Part shown: positions 55,401 to 60,833 of the stretch, piece by piece
How positions within the stretch are numbered: the first letter of the stretch is position 1
Layout: the number at the start of each line of letters is the position of its first letter
NCBI GenBank assembly: GCA_020025595.1
Contig: JAHHRV010000002.1
Span: 151,713 to 215,712 of the forward strand
Direction: 5' to 3'
DNA from: Oscillospiraceae bacterium
Lineage (GTDB): Bacteria > Bacillota > Clostridia > Oscillospirales > Oscillospiraceae
Length of the DNA stretch: 64,000 nt
Position numbers and translations under genes: made by a program
The notes under the pieces: generated by a model
Told to the model about the DNA's origin: nothing
The model's input: the letters and a program-made list of their open reading frames with translations, nothing else
Database searches by the model: none

Positions 55401-55745
55401 AATGGCCGCACTGTGATAGACGCTATCTGCGACTTCTACCTTGGAAATGGTCAGTTCTCTCATACCAGTGGCGCACCTGCCAACGGTATGGCTACAGAGC
55501 AGGCCTATTATGCACTGGTATCCTACCTGAGATTCACCGAAGGAAAGACACATCTGTATGATATGTCTGATGTAACGATTCAGCAGCATAATCCCGATTC
55601 CGGTAAGCCCGTACAGCCCAGCAAGCCTGGAAAGACTCCCAATACCGGCGATGAATCTCCCATTTACCTGATGGTAACACTGATGGTTGTTTCTATTTTG
55701 GGAATGGCTCTGGTTCTCAAGAAAAAGCAATTCGAAAATTCCTGA
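49458..55745 (+). CDS. Wall-anchored multidomain protein with transcobalamin-like modules
   Basis: 2095 residues. The start MKTKLAKRMLALFLAM has AAAGGAAA upstream and lies after the riboswitch terminator. Signal peptide ends near AFAEE (about 30). Four related modules of about 105 residues begin near 232, 350, 463 and 571 (FTAKIGDQVL-like). DUF4430-like modules lie at about 673-790, 898-995 (ending DGDVIRVRYA) and 1540-1651 (SGWMYFVNEKKPEVG, EVIRWRYT). A BIG2 Ig-like domain spans 1435-1525 and a divergent InlB-type repeat 1665-1740. An alpha/alpha-toroid of the prenyltransferase/terpenoid-cyclase kind lies at 1745-2040 (DGGWSLSGD, DTTAMAIQALAPYY, DGNWLNQDG, QVLVALTAMG). It ends with TPNTG near 2060, a membrane helix and KKK, a sortase signal. 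The DUF4430 plus toroid pair is the fold set of intrinsic factor and transcobalamin. Surface B12 or corrinoid capture is inferred. Confidence 0.85.
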   Translation: MKTKLAKRMLALFLAMVMTVGVMPLTAFAEETPAYSSQVLSTSESVELPAYIFSNSWNTEYDVLYHEDGKSYTYNGQDVTFPDENTVNVGSKSYTIKNAVTSVTVETKDGKTEIKLSNLKDPVGSIDGLWNSGWEGRFALHYQLDGNPVSNAEVDRISRVKLTVDTPEAGTYKLTGGKIFEGANTYSQGFDFQDGKGEVTEREFGYLPDITFEVKSAETPEPPTPSKPDASEAPFTAKIGDQVLTVTKRAEREFCDATYKTVDVYDITVPADATKFMLCGLGSGYTYNAEGITGGDVFFDGDIELDIEDSTFYHIMKGWSSGFHIYFIREKETGPVDPEPSTPPAPPAIDAPFTAKIGDQVLKVENGGQEYCGKMYSDVPVYTLVIPSGETAKTFTLYADGLSYIKGGGCADRIWDIEGSVELDILQGKTYHLRKGWESTFHIGFRSEDDVPSGGGEPEKPAIPITAKIGDTNLTVERVDDVRCEATYQNVPVYQITIPDGTTQKTLSISGAKGWGYSENTCIGASDGTVQTDVWETNILGADQYYHMSKYPENYHITFKHLGNFEPEGPVIPFTAKAGSYDLAVVKSPRGGNWGNDLYTVQVPAAVKSSKVQLGGLSGLLFMKNELFGQYNDIPADPWETEILDKGGFYLIYDSSKNNRYEIRFEKEQAPSVSVSLTGQMDGAFLLPPETMVPVEAGLAGFYGYTYGDNVTENDVTALDALVKMHQIVFGEEDVSAYLAVNESGWITKAFGVETGNLGFLVNGAMTNTLVHETILEADSRFDFFNYQDTASFSDKQVWLEQNGQKQTHFDAGMNRPLMLTVKSADYNGNESAVAGVQLATVDKNGNTTPIDGAVTDQDGKVFVTFDKPGDYTVTVLSSDTTKVIMPIVHVAVSKGSVGISVEARTIGEGDLLEQVFFPIKTENTTAKDILDTAAAKNGLTVEYDAQGLVQSVNGFGADGEHSWRCEINGKVIKTAMDQQTVSDGDVIRVRYAATSDGAELNAPLYDYLKKLVQDAKAKLNGAYTEDSKAALQTAIDNAEAVLADSSNNSTDADKECLISHHIGAINQAVANLIEKDLPVADSSIPDDFENDLWLQYNYLEMKVGGKATIYPRRVPQIIDSAISNNVTRPNFHFEIVRGDSITLSGTESTKQVQVNAVRDGISIVKVTYDALGNYGACSSVNTAYVVYDVNSDPANLKITTSLSDIRSYDTLYYTDGETLPYSFSVNVPGASKVEVTCNDHVLTAGEDGSYTAQLENRSNILGIRATDENGKVKTSYHVIDARKIKINIENLTHPGKPFQINDKAKISFYGITMPVYKLAKIYNPCFGGHDDLNNKKTWPTSVSYQNDQLGELHGFCGQWDLATRNSFEVTLEEEGVYNFTNGQILCNWWGSPLGADKEQYGDGDPNFAAPILSDHFSALPDFSITVGEHSGDNVPVKGITLNKTELTLNEGEKFQLVATLNPENVSNHKVTWTCDDANGNFITVDKTGEVVALHANNDQVPFVTVTATTDDGGFTAKCKVIVTKSENPAFPPVPPAPESKENVVLSIEAHTIDKGYIAEPVELKLQKGDTVYTVLQRYAKEHNIPVTASYNSVYGSFYVSAIDGIAEMDYGSGSGWMYFVNEKKPEVGASNYTLEGGEVIRWRYTTNLGADLKPGQPLPDSVHSVTAAQAENGTITVPADKVKAGDSVTITVTANAGYSLSKLTVTDQDGTAVPVTAGKNGQFTFVMPASDVKVAAEFKKISTDIPDYKNILEETGKNLSSKPNSFGGEWVAMGLARHPYPVSKDYFDNYYKSVENYVKEKKGVLSTRKYTEYSRTILALTAAGYDVTNVGGYDLTAPLADFDKVNFQGINGTIFALIALDSGNYKIPAAPEGKTQTTRENLVQKILDSVLPDGGWSLSGDKANIDTTAMAIQALAPYYASNEAVKAAVDQALELLSQMQGEDGNWLNQDGEACSETPSQVLVALTAMGIDPAADARFIKNGRTVIDAICDFYLGNGQFSHTSGAPANGMATEQAYYALVSYLRFTEGKTHLYDMSDVTIQQHNPDSGKPVQPSKPGKTPNTGDESPIYLMVTLMVVSILGMALVLKKKQFENS

Positions 55746-55831
55746 TAGAGAATTTTGCGTAAGTTCTCATAGGAAAGTCGGTCGAACCGGCGAATCACCG
55801 TCCCTGTAAAAAGGAACACAAATATCCCGCA

Positions 55832-55866
55832 AACAGCTGCTGCCGCAATGGCAGCAGCTGTTTTTA
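55832..55866 (+). terminator. Terminator after the wall-anchored protein
   Basis: A 13-bp perfect stem (55832-55844 with 55850-55862) and a T5 run. Confidence 0.88.
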
Positions 55867-55930
55867 TCTTCACCGCACTCCCAGAGCCGGAAAACCCACA
55901 TTTCCATGTCCCTGCGCAAATTCTAATAAA

Positions 55931-55960
55931 AGAACCGCTGACGAAATCGTCAGCGGTTCT
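55931..55960 (-). terminator. Terminator after the nitrilase-like gene
   Basis: A 14-bp perfect stem (55931-55944 with 55947-55960) with a T-rich tail on the minus strand. Confidence 0.8.
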
Positions 55961-56001
55961 TTCTGCTCTGATTCAGAAAAGGGATCAGAGATACACACGA
56001 A

Positions 56002-56709
56002 TTAAACCTCCACAATCAGCACTTTTTCTGTGTCGTAGTCCAATTTTTTCTCCACTCTGCCGTTGTGGAAATAAAAAGCATTTCCATGGGAAACCGGATC
56101 ATCTGTGATGGAGTTGATCATAACTGCTTTCGGGCAGGCAAGCAGCGCCTGCTGTGCATACTCTTGTTCACAGGTCTTCCATTCCTCCAAGTCGAAATTC
56201 ACATAAACGGGCCAGATCAGCAGTTCCTTTGTCTGAAACCGTTCCGGAAACAGCCAGAGATCTCCACACAGTGCAATCATAATTTCGTGTCCATGATAGC
56301 GAAATTCACCGGTGGTTGTTCCTTCCTGATAATGGTTGTCCGTCCTATTATATTCTTTCCAGTTTTGGGAGATTCGTCTGTAATTGTGAATCAGCCTTCC
56401 CTGCTCAATCACCGCACAGGATGAATACAGGCTTTCTCCCTCTTTTTCAATGTAGCCGAACAGAAGATCGGTTCCATAACGCAAAGTTAGGTCGCGAAGT
56501 TTCCGCATCTGCAGCGAATCCTGTGTGATTGCCATATTTTTATCTGTTTCATAATTCCAGACAAGAGAATCAAACCCCTGCAAGAAAGTTTCGCCAAAAC
56601 ACAACAGGTCTGCCCTGCCCTGACATTCCTTCAATGCCTTCTCAATCTGAGAACGGTTAAAATCTATATCTCCGTTCCTGAATCGATAAGATGCAAGTCC
56701 TAATTTCAT
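56002..56709 (-). CDS. Carbon-nitrogen hydrolase (nitrilase superfamily)
   Basis: 235 residues from MKLGLASYRFRNGD; GGAG sits seven bases upstream. Nitrilase Glu lies in LLCFGETFLQGFDSL near 40 and the nucleophile Cys in IMIALCGDLWLFPERF near 147. The catalytic Lys position, normally YRKxHL, reads IHNYRRISQNWKEY, with Arg in place of Lys. The chain is shorter than the usual 260-280. It may be a divergent amidase or catalytically impaired. Single-gene unit. Confidence 0.75.
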   Translation of the reverse strand: MKLGLASYRFRNGDIDFNRSQIEKALKECQGRADLLCFGETFLQGFDSLVWNYETDKNMAITQDSLQMRKLRDLTLRYGTDLLFGYIEKEGESLYSSCAVIEQGRLIHNYRRISQNWKEYNRTDNHYQEGTTTGEFRYHGHEIMIALCGDLWLFPERFQTKELLIWPVYVNFDLEEWKTCEQEYAQQALLACPKAVMINSITDDPVSHGNAFYFHNGRVEKKLDYDTEKVLIVEV

Positions 56710-56795
56710 ATTCATACTCCTTTCGTGAAGTATTCAGGCTAACAGACAGGAAAACCCTGAGATTTTCCTGCCTGTTGTTGCGACAATTCCACAGA

Positions 56796-57011
56796 TTATC
56801 GGAATTTGTCCTTTAACTTTTCAATGTCTCCACGATCGATCCATTCTTCTGAATATCCGCAGGAGCAGCAGACATATCTGTCCACCAGCACAGCCGAGAA
56901 ATATGTCATTCCCACCTGAATATTGTTGCCCGCCCCGTAAGGGCCAGCTTTACCGGGAATCTTCAGAAGATCCGTTCCGCCGCATTTGGGGCATTTGTGA
57001 CTGTTTTTCAT
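56796..57011 (-). CDS. Small zinc-ribbon protein
   Basis: 71 residues. Two Cys pairs form a zinc ribbon: CPKCGGTD near 8 and CCSCGYSEEW near 48, separated by a beta-rich stretch (VGMTYFSAVLVDRY). The charged C-terminal helix is DIEKLKDKF. AAAGGAA ribosome site. Function unknown. It follows the DUF2812 gene and may share its transcript. Confidence 0.75.
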   Translation of the reverse strand: MKNSHKCPKCGGTDLLKIPGKAGPYGAGNNIQVGMTYFSAVLVDRYVCCSCGYSEEWIDRGDIEKLKDKFR

Positions 57012-57070
57012 GGCACCCGTTCCTTTCTGATTTGAGATAGCAAAGCCAATCGTCCGCCGAATCCTTCTGA

Positions 57071-58471
57071 TCAGAATTTACCCAGCCTTTCACCCACAAG
57101 CTGCATCTGTTCCGGAGTCGGCTCCCAGTCAAATTGGATTTCTACCAGCGTGCGGTCATAGCAAAGCAGGTATGTATCACGAAACAGATTGTATTCCGGA
57201 TCATACAGCCGATAGACCTCGTTTGCTCCCCAGGCCGCCGCATCCTGCGGCTCATAGCGCATAGGTGCACCTGCAGTCAGAGATTCCTTCTCAAAAATCA
57301 GACGGTTTTTGCAGATATTATAGAGGGCAGGCATTTTCACCGCCACAATTCTATATTGCAGACACGGGATTTCGGCGAAATTCTCTTCCGTATAGCGCGG
57401 ATACTGCGTCATTTTGAAATTCCCCAGGAACATGGACTGCGTCCCCTGGCGCTCAGTGATATAGCCGTCGTAGTCTACATCCAGCAAATCCTCTACCGTT
57501 AAAGGCAATTCATCGTGATTGGCAATCCAAATCATCCCGCCGTGCTCATAGGTTTCCTCATCGTCCTCTGCAAACAGTCCGTGAGAACTACCCCACAGTG
57601 TGACACCGGTCATGATTCCCATCATTGCAAAAGCAAGTACAAAACTTGTAAGGATTGTAACCGTTCTGTTTACGCCTCTGGATGCTTTTCTGCGTTTCAG
57701 GAAGGATTTCACGGCATTTACCAGGAGAATCAGCGCAGGCATATAGATGCACATAAAAATGCCAATCCATCTCTGCATCTTATTCCCCGCCACAATAAAA
57801 CCAACCAGCCAATATGCGCCGCATACTAGCACCAGAAGCAGCATGATCCTCTGAAACACAGATGTATCAGGAGTATTCAGAAATTCTCCCTGCTGTGCAG
57901 CTTTCGTTGCCCGGTGATACCAAGTGAAATAGCAGATCATTTCAACCCCGCAGATCAGTATAAGCGACATCCAGCAAACCCCGGTGAACAGCTGCGTGGG
58001 ATTGGCCAGCACGGCAATGGGATTGCCAAGGAGTCCTGTAACCAGCAAAATTCCCTGTAGCAAACCGACCAGTGTCAACATGCCATACGGCAAAAGAAAA
58101 CTCTTTTTTACTGATGCATGGATGCTCTCCAGCTCCAAGGTCGGCTCTGTTTCAATTGGAGTGGGATTTTCTTCCTCGTTATAGAAAACCTGCATCTGTG
58201 CTGCGGTGCAAGCAAGCTTCCACCCGGTGTGGGCACAGAATTCCTGAAAATCCTTCTGATATTCGGAAGGCTCCGGGTCAAATTCGGATGCTTTGGGATA
58301 GTAAGAAACCGCAAAACGGATTTTCTTTGGCTCGATTCGTTGATAAACCCAGAAAAAATTGGTAATTCTCTGAATCATCCACCCTTTCAGAGCCATTTTT
58401 TCCAGATGCGCTGCGATTCCAGTGTGGTTATAAAACGAAAATACTTCCAAACGGCGTTTTGTATTTTTCAT
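57071..58471 (-). CDS. DUF2812 membrane protein
   Basis: 466 residues from MKNTKRRLEVFSFYNHTG. The first 110 residues match DUF2812 (LEKMALKGWMIQRI, FFWVYQRIEPKKIRFAVSYYP). About six membrane helices lie at 130-310, followed by an outer or cytoplasmic tail. DUF2812 genes are typically paired with a PadR regulator, as here: padR ends 5 bases upstream. AAGGAG ribosome site. Function is unknown; an envelope-stress role is often guessed. Confidence 0.85.
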   Translation of the reverse strand: MKNTKRRLEVFSFYNHTGIAAHLEKMALKGWMIQRITNFFWVYQRIEPKKIRFAVSYYPKASEFDPEPSEYQKDFQEFCAHTGWKLACTAAQMQVFYNEEENPTPIETEPTLELESIHASVKKSFLLPYGMLTLVGLLQGILLVTGLLGNPIAVLANPTQLFTGVCWMSLILICGVEMICYFTWYHRATKAAQQGEFLNTPDTSVFQRIMLLLVLVCGAYWLVGFIVAGNKMQRWIGIFMCIYMPALILLVNAVKSFLKRRKASRGVNRTVTILTSFVLAFAMMGIMTGVTLWGSSHGLFAEDDEETYEHGGMIWIANHDELPLTVEDLLDVDYDGYITERQGTQSMFLGNFKMTQYPRYTEENFAEIPCLQYRIVAVKMPALYNICKNRLIFEKESLTAGAPMRYEPQDAAAWGANEVYRLYDPEYNLFRDTYLLCYDRTLVEIQFDWEPTPEQMQLVGERLGKF

Positions 58472-58476
58472 AAAGT

Positions 58477-58791
58477 TCACTCCTTCCCGAAAGTCAGGCG
58501 GTAGTCCCGTAACTGCGCTTCCAGCCGAACACATTCCCGATCCAGCATCTGTTTGCCTTTCTCTGTGAGAATATAGCTTCGGCGGCGGCCTTCCACTTTT
58601 GTTTCCCGAATCATTTCTGCCTCCAGAAACTGCTCAAGCAGTGTATACAGCGTGCCGGAACCAATTCTGACGCGCTGGTCTGTCATCTGAGGGACACGGT
58701 CCAGAATGTCCATTCCGTAACATTCCTCCTTCAGACAGAGTAATGTATAAAACATCTGCTCTGTCAGCGTTTGGAATTTCTCCCTCGCCAT
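58477..58791 (-). CDS. PadR-family transcriptional repressor
   Basis: 104 residues from MAREKFQTLTEQMFYTLLCL; GGAGG precedes this ATG, and the longer frame would start inside the promoter. The PadR winged helix is clear: YGMDILDRVPQMTDQRVRIGSGTLYTLLEQFLEAEMI, then VEGRRRSYILTEKGKQML. The short C-terminal dimer helix follows (PadR-s2 type). First gene of the padR-DUF2812 operon, with palindromic operators over its promoter, so it is almost certainly autoregulated. Confidence 0.92.
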   Translation of the reverse strand: MAREKFQTLTEQMFYTLLCLKEECYGMDILDRVPQMTDQRVRIGSGTLYTLLEQFLEAEMIRETKVEGRRRSYILTEKGKQMLDRECVRLEAQLRDYRLTFGKE

Positions 58792-58808
58792 ATGCTGCAC
58801 CTCCTTTT

Positions 58809-58821
58809 CTCGATTATCGAG
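58809..58821. promoter_or_regulatory. PadR operator, downstream copy
   Basis: Perfect palindrome CTCGATTATCGAG (6-1-6) between the -10 element and the padR ribosome site, centred 34 bases from the second copy. Confidence 0.75.
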
Positions 58822-58834
58822 TATCTGTGTGATG

Positions 58835-58863
58835 ATTATATTATCGATTATCGAGAATGTCAA
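58835..58863 (-). promoter_or_regulatory. Promoter of padR-DUF2812
   Basis: On the minus strand TTGACA (58858-58863), a 17-base spacer and TATAAT (58835-58840); both boxes are consensus. Confidence 0.88.
58843..58855. promoter_or_regulatory. PadR operator, spacer copy
   Basis: ATCGATTATCGAG with the 11-base palindrome TCGATTATCGA at 58844-58854, lying inside the -35/-10 spacer. Binding here would block polymerase. Confidence 0.75.
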
Positions 58864-59077
58864 TATCTTTCATGCCCTGGCGAAAATTTTTCTGCATGGA
58901 TCCTATATTGTCCCTTTCCGGCAAAGATAGCCACTGTCCTGAGTGGGGCTACTGGACAGCTCAAAAATCCTGTGATAGAATTGGCACAACTGAAACACAA
59001 ATCATAGCCATCACGGCGGGCGTAATCATTCCGGACAGCTCCACACCACTTGAAATATTTACAGGGAGGATTGTATC

Positions 59078-60664
59078 ATGTCTTTGCGGAAACTGAAAAA
59101 ACGGCTCCAGTATCAGTTTGGAAAAGTTCCGGAGCTTCTGTATTTTCCCGGCGATATGCAGAACATAAGATCCTATTATGATTATCGTAAAGAGAATGAT
59201 CTGGATGCATTTCTGATTGATGACATCACCTGGAACGATCTGGATATGGATCACCTGTTCAAGCGGCTCAATCCCGGCCTGTCCACCTCCGGAGAGCAGT
59301 ATCTGTATTATGAATTAAGAAGTCCCGCAATTGATCCGGACGCCTACGCCCAGCGGAAGAGCCTCATTGATCTGATGACTGAATGGCCCCAGCTTCGGCT
59401 GAAGCTTCAGGTCATTTTTGCCCGTCTGGGCAGATTCCGGCGAGCGGACCTGTGCCGAGCCTTTCATCCGTCCGAGCATAGCACCGCATGGCTTTTCATC
59501 TATCTTCTACTGGCGCTTCTGGTTCCCGCTGCTGCCATCAGCGCTGCGCTCATTGGACCATACGGGCTGATTGGTTGCATTGGCATTCTGTCCTTTAACG
59601 CCCTGATTCACGAATCCCGGCTGAGAAAATGCCAGAAGGACTTTGACACGGTCAATTACACGGTGTCCATGATTTTTGCGCTGCATAAAATCCGGAAGCT
59701 GAAAAACGCTAAACTGGATCAGCATCTGCAGGACTCTTATGAATGTCTGGACCGGCTGAACTCCGTAATCCGAACCGGAGGTATTTCCTCCTTTTCCGAC
59801 GGCGGCGTCAGCGATCTGTTTGCAACATTTCTGCTATACGACCTGATCACCTATGAGTTTCTGAAAAACAAACTGGGATGCTGTCACGATGATGTCTTTG
59901 CGGTACACGAGAGTCTGGGCAAACTCGATGCAGCAATCGCCGTCGCATCGTACCGGGAAAGTCTTGACCGGTTTGCTGTTCCTGATATCGATTTTTCCGC
60001 AGACCACCCATTTTTTGCCGCTTCTGACATGACCCATCCCCTGCTGAAAAACGCCGTTCCCAACAACCTGAATACAAAACGATCCATTCTCATTACTGGC
60101 TCCAACGCCTCCGGAAAATCAACTTACCTGAAAACAGCGGTGCTGTGTGCATTATGCGCTCAGTCAATCTGTACCGTCACAGCCGGTTCTTATCAGGCCT
60201 CTGCCTTCCGAATTTTTTCCTCCATGGCACTGAGCGATGATTTGCTGGCCGGCGAAAGCTACTATATTGTGGAAACGAAGTCTTTGAAACGGATTCTCAG
60301 TGAAATAGACGGAGATGTCCCCGTGCTTTGCACCATCGACGAAGTGCTCAGGGGAACAAACACGGTAGAACGGATTGCTGCATCCAGTAAAATTCTTGAA
60401 AATATTGCTCAGCGAGGTGCTCTGTGCCTTGCTGCAACACATGATATTGAGCTGTGCGATCTTCTGTCCGGGCAATATGAAATGTACCATTTTGAAGAAC
60501 AGGTTGGCGTTGACGAAATGCTCTTCGACTACACCATCCGAACCGGAAAAGCGGTTTCCCGTAATGCTATCAACCTCCTAAAGCTGATTGGCTTTGATGA
60601 CGGAATTGTTGAAGGTGCCCACGAACGGGCTAATCGTTATCTGGAAACTGGCATCTGGAACTGA
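59078..60664 (+). CDS. MutS-family ATPase with predicted membrane helices
   Basis: 528 residues, GGGAGG ribosome site. N-terminal part (about 1-130) has MutS lever/core-like helices, then two hydrophobic helices at about 131-180 (FIYLLLALLVPAAAISAALI). More core follows, then the MutS domain V ATPase: Walker A ILITGSNASGKSTYLKTAVL near 340, signature-like SMALSDDLLAGESYY, Walker B VLCTIDEVLRGTNTVE near 428 and ATHDIEL. It lacks the mismatch-recognition N-terminal domain with F-x-E and the Smr domain of MutS2. It is thus one of the MutS-like proteins of unknown role, probably membrane bound. Confidence 0.82.
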   Translation: MSLRKLKKRLQYQFGKVPELLYFPGDMQNIRSYYDYRKENDLDAFLIDDITWNDLDMDHLFKRLNPGLSTSGEQYLYYELRSPAIDPDAYAQRKSLIDLMTEWPQLRLKLQVIFARLGRFRRADLCRAFHPSEHSTAWLFIYLLLALLVPAAAISAALIGPYGLIGCIGILSFNALIHESRLRKCQKDFDTVNYTVSMIFALHKIRKLKNAKLDQHLQDSYECLDRLNSVIRTGGISSFSDGGVSDLFATFLLYDLITYEFLKNKLGCCHDDVFAVHESLGKLDAAIAVASYRESLDRFAVPDIDFSADHPFFAASDMTHPLLKNAVPNNLNTKRSILITGSNASGKSTYLKTAVLCALCAQSICTVTAGSYQASAFRIFSSMALSDDLLAGESYYIVETKSLKRILSEIDGDVPVLCTIDEVLRGTNTVERIAASSKILENIAQRGALCLAATHDIELCDLLSGQYEMYHFEEQVGVDEMLFDYTIRTGKAVSRNAINLLKLIGFDDGIVEGAHERANRYLETGIWN

Positions 60665-60665
60665 C

Positions 60666-60674
60666 CGATTATCG
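60666..60674. promoter_or_regulatory. Possible third PadR-site half palindrome
   Basis: CGATTATCG followed by AAAATG two bases after the MutS-like stop codon, matching the core of the two operators at padR (CGATTATCGAGAATG). Nine matching bases could be chance. Confidence 0.3.
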
Positions 60675-60709
60675 AAAATGTTTGGTCCTTTACCTGAATC
60701 CACAACAAG

Positions 60710-60749
60710 AAATCGCCGACTCTGAGAAAATCTCAGGGGCGGCGATTTT
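60710..60749 (+). terminator. Terminator after the MutS-like gene
   Basis: A two-part stem (AAATCGCC with GGCGATTT enclosing CTGAG/CTCAG) followed by T's. Confidence 0.75.
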
Positions 60750-60833
60750 CTATCTATAATTCAAGAGGCTGCCTTTCCTTTACATTCCGGTGGATTCGTG
60801 ATATAGTCATTTTTCAAAGCGAGGTTTTGAATC

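Noticed and set aside
52275..55730. A 1151-codon open frame antisense to the cobalamin-controlled protein
   Set aside because: Same artefact: mirror of a long coding region with strong codon bias, low-complexity hydrophobic/Cys-rich product, no promoter or ribosome site.
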